Origin: Bradymonas sediminis
GTDB taxonomy: Bacteria; Myxococcota_A; Bradymonadia; Bradymonadales; Bradymonadaceae
Assembly: GCF_003258315.1 (NCBI RefSeq)
Contig: NZ_CP030032.1
Coordinates: 4,261,501-4,325,500, forward strand
Reading direction: 5' to 3'
Length of the DNA: 64,000 nucleotides
How positions within the stretch are numbered: the first letter of the stretch is position 1; each line of letters starts with the position of its first letter. Position numbers and translations under genes: made by a program. Shown piece after piece: positions 9,514 through 18,201 of the stretch. Below the pieces are notes generated by a model. That model did not search any database, was not told where the DNA came from, and saw only the letters and a program-made list of their open reading frames with translations.

Positions 9514-10289
9514 CCTTAATGCAAGCCGTTGAAATTACTCATGGTTTTGGCGCAGGCGAAGGCCAGCGTCGGGTGCTCAGCGATATCTCGCTCAAGATCG
9601 AGGCGGGCGAATCGGTCGCCCTTATCGGCCCCAACGGCGTCGGCAAAACCACGCTGATGCGCATCCTCGCCGGGCTCCTGAAACCAACCTCGGGGCGAGT
9701 CGAATTGCGCGGCGGCGAAGACCTCCACGCGATGAGCCGGCGCGAGGTCGCCCGCCAGCTCACCGTCGTCCCCCAGGCGCGCCCGCAGGTCTTCGACTTT
9801 AGCGCGCTCGACCTGGTGTTGATGGGCTTTCACGCGCGCACCGCGCGCTTCTCGCTGCCCTCGGCCGCCCACCAAGAACAGGCGCTGGCCGCCATGGCCG
9901 AATTGGACGTCGCCGACCTCGCCGACCGCCCCGCCTCGGTCCTAAGCGGCGGCGAGTTACAGCGCGTGCTTATGGCCCGCACGATGACCTCAGAGGCTGC
10001 GCTGTGGCTGCTCGATGAGCCGACCGCCAACCTCGATATCCGCCACCAGATCGCGCTTTTGGAGCAAGTCACCGCCCACTGCGCCCGCGGCGGCGCCGCG
10101 CTCGGCGTGCTGCACGACCTGGCGCTTGCCCACCGCTATTTCGAGCGCGTCATCATCCTCGATGACGGCAAGATCCGCGCCGACGGCCCCAGTAATTCTA
10201 CCCTCGACGACGCCCTGCTCTCCCAGGTCTTCCAGGTCGACCTGCACAGCGTCGACGTCGGGGAGCGCCGCGTCTGGGTCGTAAAATAA
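9510..10289 (+). CDS. ABC transporter ATP-binding protein, BtuD/FecE-like
   Basis: 259-residue ATPase of the importer. Walker A is GPNGVGKTT, the signature LSGGELQRV, Walker B LWLLDEPTANLD, and the switch His is in GVLHDLALA. It starts within the permease stop codon (ATGA), so the two are translationally coupled. The gene converges on the M19 dipeptidase gene with a 12-base gap. Confidence 0.92.
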   Translation: MTLMQAVEITHGFGAGEGQRRVLSDISLKIEAGESVALIGPNGVGKTTLMRILAGLLKPTSGRVELRGGEDLHAMSRREVARQLTVVPQARPQVFDFSALDLVLMGFHARTARFSLPSAAHQEQALAAMAELDVADLADRPASVLSGGELQRVLMARTMTSEAALWLLDEPTANLDIRHQIALLEQVTAHCARGGAALGVLHDLALAHRYFERVIILDDGKIRADGPSNSTLDDALLSQVFQVDLHSVDVGERRVWVVK

Positions 10290-10301
10290 GCCCCCGATTT
10301 A

Positions 10302-11291
10302 TCAAAACTCCGGCCGCGCCCGACTCAACATCTCAAACGCGTTCTCGCCCATGATCATCGCGACCTGCTCGGCCGAATAGCCTCGATGAATCAGCTCATT
10401 GCTGACGATATGGATGTCGCGGCAGTCGCGCTGGTCACTGGGAATCGCCGGCAGCCACCCATCATAATCGCTGCCGATCGCGACGTGACGAATCCCCACG
10501 CGCTGAATGATATATTCGAGATGATCGACCACCACCGAGGATGTGGCGCGCAGCTTGCCGGCCAGAAACCCGGGCGCGAAGATCACCCCGATGACCCCGC
10601 CGGTCTGGGCGATCGCGTCGATCTCGGCATCACTGATATTGCGCGCGTGGTCATACACACCTTTGACGCCGGTGTGGGTGCACAGCACCGGGCGGCGCGC
10701 GACCTTGCAGACGTCGAGCACCCCGGGGGTGTTGACGTGCGCCAGGTCGACCAGGATATCGGCGTCCTCGAGCGCGCCGACCAACGCGCGCCCAAACTCC
10801 GTGAGCCCGTCAACCTCGTTCGCCCCGCGCCCCATCGCCGGGGTGATCGCGGCGTTTTTGCAAAAATGCGTCAACGTCATATAGGCCGGGCGGCGCGCGG
10901 CCAGCTCGGCCACCCGCTCAAGCTTTGCGTTGAGCATATGCGCGCCCTCCACCCCCGGCGCCAGCCCGATGACCCCGCGCCGGCGCGCCTCGGCCCAATC
11001 CTCGGGGCTGCGCACCCGCATCACCCGCGCGTCCTGGGCGACCACCTCATCGAGGTAGTCGATCTGGCGGTTCATCTCGCGCCAGCCAGCCTCGCTCTCC
11101 CAGGGAAAATAATGAACCCCCAGGCAGGCCCCGGCGTAATTTGCCTCGACCATCCGCGGGATGTCGGCGTGCCAGAACAGCGGCTGCCCGCGCATGCCCG
11201 GGCGATGGCGCCGCGTCATATTATAGCCGAAGAGCCGCTGCTGAATGATGCTGTCGACATGCAGATCAACCGGCGCAAATTTCTGAGTCAT
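10302..11291 (-). CDS. Membrane dipeptidase, peptidase family M19
   Basis: Zinc dipeptidase of the renal dipeptidase family, 329 residues. Expected metal ligands are visible: the HxD motif in VDLHVDS near the start, the bridging Glu in GVEGAHMLN, His in LVDLAHVN and in CTHTGV, and Asp in IGSDYDG. Family members hydrolyse dipeptides, some with a D-residue. No signal peptide is seen, so a cytoplasmic enzyme is likely, perhaps in peptide or peptidoglycan turnover. The ATG at 11291 has AGGAAG 7 bases upstream; the frame is open to 11417 but without a better start. Confidence 0.88.
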   Translation of the reverse strand: MTQKFAPVDLHVDSIIQQRLFGYNMTRRHRPGMRGQPLFWHADIPRMVEANYAGACLGVHYFPWESEAGWREMNRQIDYLDEVVAQDARVMRVRSPEDWAEARRRGVIGLAPGVEGAHMLNAKLERVAELAARRPAYMTLTHFCKNAAITPAMGRGANEVDGLTEFGRALVGALEDADILVDLAHVNTPGVLDVCKVARRPVLCTHTGVKGVYDHARNISDAEIDAIAQTGGVIGVIFAPGFLAGKLRATSSVVVDHLEYIIQRVGIRHVAIGSDYDGWLPAIPSDQRDCRDIHIVSNELIHRGYSAEQVAMIMGENAFEMLSRARPEF

Positions 11292-11583
11292 CGTCACTTC
11301 CTGCACATTAAATTGAGGGGCGAAATTCCCCACAAGCCTAAGCACCCAGGCGTGTTTTGGAAATAACAAACTCGGGGGGATCGAGCCACCGCGCCGGAGG
11401 ATTTTGGCCGCTCTCAAAACTATTTCGCCTTCAGCCCTCGCGGCGATTGCAACCCCGTGATCCTGCTGGTTACAATGCCGCTTCTACTTCTTCCGTTTTT
11501 TGGACGGTTAGAGCCGGCGTCTTTTCAGAAACACCCGGCGAAGCGTTTGCCGTACAATTTCATTGTGCTGTCGGAGGCTAACT

Positions 11584-12738
11584 ATGAGCATCAATACGCA
11601 GCCTGAGCAGGGGCTCGCCGGGCCGGTTGACCTGATCGGCCAGAGGTTATTTGGCGGCTATGAGGTCATCAAAAAACTCGGCGAAGGCGGCATGGGCGCG
11701 GTCTATCTGGCGCAACAGGCGAGCATCGGGCAATCCATCGCGCTGAAGGTGCTGCGCTCGCGGGCGACGCGCAGCGACGAGACGGTGGCGCGTTTTCACC
11801 GCGAGGCCAAGGTCATCGGGATGATGACCCACCCCAATATCGTGCGCGTGCTCATCTTCGGGCGCCTGGAGGGGCTGCTGTATATGGCGATGGAGTATGT
11901 GCACGGCGACGAGCTTCAGGAGCGCATGCAGCGGGGCCTGCTCAGCGAGGTACAGGTCATCAAGATCATGAAGCAGACCCTGAGCGCGCTTGCCGAGGCC
12001 CACGATCTCGGGGTGATTCATCGGGATTTAAAGCCCGAGAATATCCTGCTGACTAATTTTCGCGGGGAGCCCGATTTTGTGAAGGTCCTAGACTTTGGCA
12101 TCGCCAAAATCCTGGAGGACAATGAGTATGGGGAGACCAATACGATCGACGAGATGCCGCTGACCCAGACCGGCATCGTCTACGGCACGCCCTATTATCT
12201 GTCGCCGGAGCAGGCGCGCGCCGATGAGTTGGACACGCGCACCGACATCTACAGTCTCGGGTGCATCCTCTACGAATTGATGGCCGGGCAAAAACCGTTT
12301 GACGGCAAGAGCGCCGCAGAAGTGGTGCGCATGCAGGCGTTCGAGCAGCCGCGGCCGGCCCGCGAGGTCGCCCCGGATCGCGTGTCGCCGACGATGGCGG
12401 GGATCATCGAAAAGGCGATGTCCAAAGACCGTGAGGACCGGTTCTCCAGCGCGATGGAGATGTTCGACGCCCTGATGGTGCGCGAGCAGGAGTTGCTGCA
12501 GGAGGGCGTCATTACCGGGCGATCGACCTATTTCCCCGGCAGCGAGGTCACCGGGTCGCGCCCGCTCATGGCGATCGACGCCCAGCAGCCCGGGCTCTAT
12601 ACGCCGCCGACTTCGCCCGATGAAGGCGGGCCCACGGTGACCCTTAAGCGGCGCTCCGTGCTGCTGATCGTCGCCGGGGTGAGCTTCGCCTTTATGTTGA
12701 TGACGGCGATGCTATTTCTGGCCGTGGCCACCCGCTGA
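11584..12738 (+). CDS. Membrane-anchored Ser/Thr protein kinase
   Basis: Hanks-type kinase of 384 residues. The glycine loop is LGEGGMGAVYLA, the catalytic Lys is in IALKVL, the catalytic loop is HRDLKPEN, the metal site is DFGIAK, and GTPYYLSPEQA is the P+1/APE-like segment. After about 280 kinase residues comes a linker, then one membrane helix at the extreme C-terminus (LLIVAGVSFAFMLMTAMLFLAV), leaving almost no extracytoplasmic part. It is thus tail-anchored rather than a PASTA receptor. GGAGG lies 5 bases before the ATG. FHA proteins elsewhere in the window are possible readers of its phosphorylation. Confidence 0.92.
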   Translation: MSINTQPEQGLAGPVDLIGQRLFGGYEVIKKLGEGGMGAVYLAQQASIGQSIALKVLRSRATRSDETVARFHREAKVIGMMTHPNIVRVLIFGRLEGLLYMAMEYVHGDELQERMQRGLLSEVQVIKIMKQTLSALAEAHDLGVIHRDLKPENILLTNFRGEPDFVKVLDFGIAKILEDNEYGETNTIDEMPLTQTGIVYGTPYYLSPEQARADELDTRTDIYSLGCILYELMAGQKPFDGKSAAEVVRMQAFEQPRPAREVAPDRVSPTMAGIIEKAMSKDREDRFSSAMEMFDALMVREQELLQEGVITGRSTYFPGSEVTGSRPLMAIDAQQPGLYTPPTSPDEGGPTVTLKRRSVLLIVAGVSFAFMLMTAMLFLAVATR

Positions 12739-12745
12739 TACGACC

Positions 12746-13951
12746 TCAGCCGCGCGGCCAACTCGGCTCGATATCGGCGAGGATTTCGCTCAACTCCTCG
12801 CCGACCGAACATTTGCTAAGCGCCTCAAATACATAGCGAATCGAGGCATCATAATAGGGCAAGAAGCTCGGGTCACCTTTGACCCGGTCGATATTGATAA
12901 AGCGCCCGGCGTCCTTGAGCTTTCGCTGAACGGTTTGCAGGTGGAAGGTCGACACCACCGCGTCTTCGTCGGCGCACCAGGGAAGCTCGGCCCGCGCGCC
13001 CTGCGCGATATAATAGCCAAGCAGCGCGTCGACCTGGTCGCCGCGCAATTCGATATAGGAGTCGCGCAGCAGCGCCACCAGATCGTAGACGCAGGAGCCC
13101 ATCAGCGCGTCCTGGAAGTCGATCAATTGCCAGCCATCTTTATACATCAAGTTGCGGGACTGATAATCGCGCAGGACCAGGGTCTGGGGTGCGGCGAGCA
13201 GCGCGTCGACGATCGTGTCGAACGCGGCGCTCAAGTCGGCGCGGCGCGCGTCGACCCGCGCGGCCTCATCGCCGCTTAGGCGCGCGTCGAGGCCCCACTC
13301 CAGATAATGGTCGAGCTCCCAGCGCAACAGGCCGCGGTCGAATTTGCGCCCAAAGCCGATGCAATCTTCGGTGAGCGCCCGGTCGCCCGCGGAGTTTAGC
13401 ACCGCCAACTGAAAGTCGATCAGCAGGTCGATCGCCTCGCGGTAAAGCCCCATAAACGCGTCTTCGTCGCCGCCGACCGCAAGGATCCGATCTTCAAAAG
13501 TCTGCTGGCCGAGGTCTTCCAGGAGCAGCACGCCGAGGTCCATATCGACGCGGTCGATATCACCCACCGGAAGATCAATCTTTCGCAAATAACGCTGCAT
13601 ATTGATAAACGGCAACTCGGTGATCGCGGCGTCGCCCTCGGAGGTGCCCTCGTCGCTGGCGAAGGGGTCGCCGCTCATCGGAAGCACCATCGCCATGCGG
13701 GTGAATTCGCCGCGGGCGGGGTCCAAAAGCTGGCCGGTGTCGGGGTCGGTCGCCGGCAGCGTCACCCGCCAATAGATGCGCAATGAGGCGTGGCCGCCCA
13801 GGTTCTCAAGCTCGGCGACCTTCGCGATCTCGGGGCTAAAAAGCCGCGCGACCGCCTGGCGAACGCGCGCCTCCATCCCCTGATGGGAGTTCGGGTTGAG
13901 GGTCGTCTCGTCAGCGGAATTCGCGGGGGTTTGTTCGTTCGTTTTGCTCAC
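12746..13951 (-). CDS. Aminoglycoside-phosphotransferase-fold kinase, AmgK-like
   Basis: 401-residue APH-fold sugar kinase of the COG3178 type. The catalytic motif is LRDYQSRNLM and the metal motif LIDFQDALMG, both close to AmgK, which phosphorylates N-acetylmuramic acid in a peptidoglycan recycling route. About 70 extra N-terminal residues precede the kinase fold. The partner nucleotidyltransferase MurU is not adjacent, so the substrate is uncertain. The start is uncertain: the GTG at 13951 has GAGG at good spacing, and an upstream GTG at 14005 is possible. It is divergent from GluQ-RS and convergent with the protein kinase gene (7-base gap). Confidence 0.75.
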   Translation of the reverse strand: MSKTNEQTPANSADETTLNPNSHQGMEARVRQAVARLFSPEIAKVAELENLGGHASLRIYWRVTLPATDPDTGQLLDPARGEFTRMAMVLPMSGDPFASDEGTSEGDAAITELPFINMQRYLRKIDLPVGDIDRVDMDLGVLLLEDLGQQTFEDRILAVGGDEDAFMGLYREAIDLLIDFQLAVLNSAGDRALTEDCIGFGRKFDRGLLRWELDHYLEWGLDARLSGDEAARVDARRADLSAAFDTIVDALLAAPQTLVLRDYQSRNLMYKDGWQLIDFQDALMGSCVYDLVALLRDSYIELRGDQVDALLGYYIAQGARAELPWCADEDAVVSTFHLQTVQRKLKDAGRFINIDRVKGDPSFLPYYDASIRYVFEALSKCSVGEELSEILADIEPSWPRG

Positions 13952-14050
13952 CGTGGCCTCATTGAAAAATGGAGTTCGCCCAAAGAAGTCCACGATCAAC
14001 GACACCTCTCAGATTGTCAAATTCTCAGATTTACGCCATGTATAACACCT

Positions 14051-15064
14051 ATGAATTATGACGAACTTTTGCAAAAATCGAACGCTCTTCGCCTCAAAAC
14101 ACCGCGCGCCCGCTACGCGCCAAGCCCCACCGGGCCGCTGCACCTGGGCAATGTTCGCACCGCCCTGCTCGCATGGCTCCAGGCGCGCCTGGTCGGCGGC
14201 GTCTTCATCATGCGCAACGAGGATCTCGACACCAACCGGGTGATTGAGGGGAGCGCCGGGCGCATCTACGAGGATCTTCGCTGGCTCGGCCTGGACTGGG
14301 ATGAGGGCGAGGACGTCGGCGGGCCGGTGGGCTCCTATGTGCAGTCGGAGCGAACGGCCCTGTACCGCGAGGCGCTGGACCGGCTGCGGGCGCTGCGCCA
14401 CGACGGGCACCCGGCGGTCTTTCGCTGTTATTGCTCGCGCCGCGACGTGCGCGAGGCGGCCAGCGCGCCGCACCAATACGGGCGGCTGATCTATCCGGGG
14501 ACCTGTCGGGGTTTGAGCGAGGCCGAAGAAGACGCGGTGCGCGAAGAGAAGCCCGATCGCATCCCGATCTGGCGGTTTTGGATGCCGCGCCGCCGTGTGT
14601 GTGTTCAGGACGAAGTGGCCGGCGAGTTTTGCCAGCAGCTCGACGAAGAGGTCGGTGATTTTGTGCTGCGCCGGGCAGACGACCTCTTCGCCTATCAATT
14701 GGCCGTGGTGGTCGATGATGCGCTGATGGGCGTCACCGACGTGCTGCGCGGGCGCGATCTTTTGAGCTCGACGCCGCGCCAGATCGCGCTGTTCGAGGCG
14801 CTCGGCTTCGCGGTGCCGACCTTCTGGCATGTGCCGCTGATGCGCGATGAGAGCGGCGAGCGCATGTCGAAGCGCGAGGAGTCTCTGTCACTGCAGACGC
14901 TGCGCGCCAACGGCAAAACGCCCGACCAGGTGGTCGGGCGTCTCGCGCACTCGATCGGCCTCGCCGCCCCGGGCGAGCGCATCTCGGCGCAGGACCTGCT
15001 CGGGCGACTGAGCCTCGATGACTTCAAAGACGCGCTCAGGCGCGCGTCGGATTCAGACAAATAA
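14051..15064 (+). CDS. gluQ: Glutamyl-Q tRNA(Asp) synthetase
   Basis: GluQ-RS is a truncated glutamyl-tRNA synthetase that attaches glutamate to queuosine at position 34 of tRNA(Asp). The class I signatures are visible: YAPSPTGPLHLGN (HIGH motif) and ERMSKREES (KMSKS motif). The zinc site CYC followed by Y...C (YPGTC) is typical of this family. There is no C-terminal anticodon-binding domain, which separates it from GltX. Length 337, slightly longer than the usual 290-310. The ATG at 14051 is preferred; the frame is open upstream only through the oppositely oriented kinase gene. Confidence 0.9.
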   Translation: MNYDELLQKSNALRLKTPRARYAPSPTGPLHLGNVRTALLAWLQARLVGGVFIMRNEDLDTNRVIEGSAGRIYEDLRWLGLDWDEGEDVGGPVGSYVQSERTALYREALDRLRALRHDGHPAVFRCYCSRRDVREAASAPHQYGRLIYPGTCRGLSEAEEDAVREEKPDRIPIWRFWMPRRRVCVQDEVAGEFCQQLDEEVGDFVLRRADDLFAYQLAVVVDDALMGVTDVLRGRDLLSSTPRQIALFEALGFAVPTFWHVPLMRDESGERMSKREESLSLQTLRANGKTPDQVVGRLAHSIGLAAPGERISAQDLLGRLSLDDFKDALRRASDSDK

Positions 15065-15072
15065 CCGCGGGA

Positions 15073-16116
15073 TTAGGCGTCGGTCGCGGAATCATCCGCC
15101 TCGCCGCTTCCCGTAATCTTCACGCTTGGCATCACCCGGGCGCCGGCGCCATCGGCGGCGTCGGGCATCCGCACGGTGAACTCACAGGCGCCTTCGGCCA
15201 GGCCTTTGACCTCCAGAATCTGGGGCTCATAGAGGCGGAAGAGCTCTTCGGTCTTCGCCGGCCCCTGGGTGAAGGCGACCTCGCAGGTCTCGGGCGTGCT
15301 GACCTCGACGGTCATCGCGACGTTGCTTTGGCAGACCGGGACTGCATCGGCAATCAAGGGCAAGACATGCAGAGTCGCGGTGTCGCCCTGAGCGACCGGG
15401 ATCAGGCCTTCGCTAAAGATCTCAGACTCATAGACTTTGAGCGCCCGAACGTCTTTGGGCTCGACCAGGTTGAGCGAGAAGCTATCGTCGCTGACCGTCG
15501 AATTAATCTCGACGGTACCGGCGTCCGCCCCGGTGCGCAGCGGGAGAAGACCATTGACGCTGGTCTCGCCGATCGCAAGACCTGTGCTCTCGAGAAAATC
15601 GACCGGATAATAGCCGGTACCGACCGCGACTTTAGACCCGGCGCGCATCGTATAATGCAGGCGAATATCGGAGTCGACGAAGTAGGCGGCCTCACCGTTA
15701 GGCTCACAGGCGTGGGCGAATTTCAGAGAGTCGACCTCGACCACGTCGAGCTCGAAGGTATCATTGAGTGAGTCGCCGCCATCGCGAGCGTCCACCTCGA
15801 TATTTGCGCGCCCAACCTCAAGCCCCTCAAGGGTCATCGCGCCGCCCGAAAGCGCGGCCACCGCGAGGACCTTGTCGTCGGAGGATTGGGCCGCGTCGAT
15901 CGGAAGCTTCTGCTTATCTCCGTCGGCTTTGGTGACCGAATAATTGAGCTTCGCGCCCTTGGCTAGCGGCGAGGTTCCGGTCGCGCCAGCGGCCGCGCCC
16001 TTATCATAGGTCAGCACCAAATTGCCCTCGGCGCCGGTCTGCTCGGGGACACACGCGCTGCTCAAGAGGACCGCCGAGGAGAGGGCGCCCAGAAACATCT
16101 TCGATTTAATATTCAT
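15073..16116 (-). CDS. Lipoprotein of unknown function, sister A
   Basis: 347 residues with a lipoprotein signal ending LSSAC near residue 22. The rest is beta-rich with no motif I recognise. It is clearly paralogous to the next gene upstream: both carry EAAYFVDSDIRLHYTMRAGS, NGLLPLRTG, a VSDD.F segment and QGP.+TE.LF.LYE. The C-terminal part, rich in Cys-containing strands (CEVAF, CEFTV), suggests two Ig-like domains. GGGAG precedes the ATG with 7-base spacing. The product is likely outer-membrane attached or periplasmic. The gene converges on gluQ with an 8-base gap. Confidence 0.75.
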   Translation of the reverse strand: MNIKSKMFLGALSSAVLLSSACVPEQTGAEGNLVLTYDKGAAAGATGTSPLAKGAKLNYSVTKADGDKQKLPIDAAQSSDDKVLAVAALSGGAMTLEGLEVGRANIEVDARDGGDSLNDTFELDVVEVDSLKFAHACEPNGEAAYFVDSDIRLHYTMRAGSKVAVGTGYYPVDFLESTGLAIGETSVNGLLPLRTGADAGTVEINSTVSDDSFSLNLVEPKDVRALKVYESEIFSEGLIPVAQGDTATLHVLPLIADAVPVCQSNVAMTVEVSTPETCEVAFTQGPAKTEELFRLYEPQILEVKGLAEGACEFTVRMPDAADGAGARVMPSVKITGSGEADDSATDA

Positions 16117-16293
16117 CTTTATACTCCCAAATAGATTGCTTGGTATTTGCTTTCTCGTACCACCGGGCATCCAAGTCTGCAACGCCTATGCCAACCCCGT
16201 AGCGCGCCAAATAGGCCCGCGGGGGCAGGATTTGCGGGCAAAATGCGTCAGCAATGTCCGAGTGGATAAACGCTGCCCCGATAGGCGAAATGC

Positions 16294-17334
16294 TCAGTCC
16301 AGCATGTCCGGGGCATAGCCGCCGATACGGACGGTTTTCTCGACGCTCACGCCCTGGCCGCCGGCGGCCTCGGGCATGGTGACGCGGAACGTGCACTCGC
16401 CGGGGTTAAGCCCGTAGACATCGAGCGTCTGGGTCTCGTAGAGATGAAAGAGGTCCTCGGTGCGCGGCGGGCCCTGGTAAAAAGAGGCGTTGCAAATATT
16501 TGGCGTGAGCACCTCGACGCGCATGTCGGCGTTATTCTGGCAGACCGGCAGGCCGTCGCCGACCTCGGGCAAGATATGCAGGCTCGTCAACGTGTCGAGC
16601 AGCACCGGGACCTTGTCGCTGCTATAGATATCCTCCTCGAAGAGCTTTAGCGCGTTGACATCGCGCGGCTCGACCAGGTCAATCTTGAAGCGATCATCGC
16701 TGACCGTGGACCTGATCTCGACGCGGCCGGGGAACACGCCGGTGCGCAGCGGCAGCAGGCCATTGGTGCTCGCCTCGCCCAATTTTGCGCCCGAAAGCGG
16801 CCAAAATTCGACCGGATAATGCCCGTAGCCGACCGCGATCTCGGAGCCCGCGCGCATTGTATAATGCAGGCGAATATCGGAATCGACAAAATACGCAGCC
16901 TCTCCGCCGAGCTCGCAGGGGTTTGCGAAGTCAAGGGAGTCGACCTCGGCCACGCTGAGCTCAAAGAGATTGTCGAGCCAATAGCCATGGGTGGATTCCG
17001 CCTCGATATAGACCTCTGCGCTCCCGACCTCGAGGGCCTCAAGGATGACCGCGCTCTGCGCCACTGCGTCGACGCCGATGGCCCACTCGTCGTCGGACTC
17101 AGCCTGGATCACGCGCAGCTTTTGCTCCCCCTGGCCTCGCTCGGTGACCGAATAGGCGAGCTTCGCGCCGCGCGCCATCGGCGAGGTGATCGTGGCCGCG
17201 CTCACCGGCCCCTTATCAAAGCCGAGCGTCAGCACCTTTTGTAGCCCGTCGGCTTTAACCGGCAGGACACACCCCGCGGCCAGCAGCGTGGCGGAGGCGA
17301 GCGCGCCGAGCAGAATCTTCGTCGTCGTCTTCAT
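16294..17334 (-). CDS. Lipoprotein of unknown function, sister B
   Basis: 346 residues with a lipoprotein signal ending LLAAGC. It matches sister A along its whole length, including the block EAAYFVDSDIRLHYTMRAGS and NGLLPLRTG. The two therefore arose by tandem duplication and then diverged. The ATG at 17334 is favoured because GGGAAG lies 6 bases upstream; a TTG two codons earlier is the alternative. A 177-bp gap separates the two sisters and holds no ORF. Function is not recognised. Confidence 0.75.
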   Translation of the reverse strand: MKTTTKILLGALASATLLAAGCVLPVKADGLQKVLTLGFDKGPVSAATITSPMARGAKLAYSVTERGQGEQKLRVIQAESDDEWAIGVDAVAQSAVILEALEVGSAEVYIEAESTHGYWLDNLFELSVAEVDSLDFANPCELGGEAAYFVDSDIRLHYTMRAGSEIAVGYGHYPVEFWPLSGAKLGEASTNGLLPLRTGVFPGRVEIRSTVSDDRFKIDLVEPRDVNALKLFEEDIYSSDKVPVLLDTLTSLHILPEVGDGLPVCQNNADMRVEVLTPNICNASFYQGPPRTEDLFHLYETQTLDVYGLNPGECTFRVTMPEAAGGQGVSVEKTVRIGGYAPDMLD

Positions 17335-17510
17335 CTTCAACTTCCCGGAAAGAATGAGTCACTCGCGGTCGAGTTATTGGCGAGCTTATGAGCAGGCAAT
17401 AGTTATGCCAACGGGCATTGGCAGGGGTTGACGGGGCTGCGCGCGCATCTATTCAATCGATGCGCGCCACCGATGTCGGGGAGGATGAAACACTGGGGAT
17501 TTTCAAACGC

Positions 17511-17960
17511 TCAATTCAAGCGCAGATCGGAAGTTGAGGCAGGACTATTCCCAAAGGCCAAAAAGTAAATAAGGCCGCCGCCCAGGCCAATATTTTTGGC
17601 CAGCGGCCCCATCGAGGCGAGGCTGCCGACCTGGACGGTAATGGTGATCGGAATCAACAAGAGGATGAGCAAGAGCGCCGCCCAGCGGGTCTTGAAGCCC
17701 GCGGCCAGCGCGAGGCCGCCGAGCAGCAGGGCGACGCCGGAGGCAATGACGAGCAGCTCGGCCGAGGCGATGGAGGTCGCCAAAAAGCCCAGCGGGGCGC
17801 TCTCAAGACGCGTCGCGACGCCGTTGGGGCTCGTCAGGTGGTTAGTGCCCGCGACGAGGAAGATCGTGCTGAGCATGACGCGGAAAATCACGAGCGCTTT
17901 GTCGCGAAGCGGCGCGGTGAGTTTGGCGAGGAGATCGGTTTCTGCTGGGGTGTTTTGCAT
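17511..17960 (-). CDS. DoxX-family small membrane protein
   Basis: 149 residues with four predicted membrane helices, the DoxX layout: FRVMLSTIFLVAGTNHLTSP for the first, then ASAELLVIASGVALLLGGLA, TRWAALLLILLLIPITITV and a last helix near NIGLGGGLIYFLAFG. DoxX proteins are subunits or relatives of quinone-linked oxidoreductases and are often redox-stress induced. The ATG at 17960 is chosen because the family starts here; the open frame further upstream overlaps other sequence. A palindrome 30-50 bases upstream could be its operator. Confidence 0.85.
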   Translation of the reverse strand: MQNTPAETDLLAKLTAPLRDKALVIFRVMLSTIFLVAGTNHLTSPNGVATRLESAPLGFLATSIASAELLVIASGVALLLGGLALAAGFKTRWAALLLILLLIPITITVQVGSLASMGPLAKNIGLGGGLIYFLAFGNSPASTSDLRLN

Positions 17961-17989
17961 GGGAGAACCTGTGCGCCGAAAAATCAAAC

Positions 17990-18009
17990 AATCAAACGAC
18001 CATTTGATT
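17990..18009. promoter_or_regulatory. Operator-like palindrome upstream of the DoxX gene
   Basis: AATCAAA and TTTGATT form a perfect 7-bp inverted repeat with a 6-base spacer, 30-50 bases upstream of the DoxX start. The left half is also directly repeated just beside it. The shape suits a TetR/AcrR-type dimer. No regulator gene is adjacent, so the assignment is inferred. Confidence 0.4.
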
Positions 18010-18135
18010 AACGCGCGAAATGAGGACGTAGAAATGCGCGGAAATATATCATCTATCCCCGTCAGATACGGGATATTGACGATACTAACCGGGTCATCTG
18101 CCGTAATATTCCGGCCGCGCGATGACGACATCACC

Positions 18136-18164
18136 CGGAGCCAGACATCGAAGGCCTGGCTCCG
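18136..18164 (-). terminator. Hairpin after the Cys-rich lipoprotein gene
   Basis: CGGAGCCAG and CTGGCTCCG make a perfect 9-bp stem with an 11-base loop, 38 bases past the stop of the lipoprotein gene. No U-tract follows on the reverse strand, so termination is only suggested. Confidence 0.4.
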
Positions 18165-18201
18165 ATATGAAAGAGCGATCGAAATCGACTGACCGCCCGC
18201 A

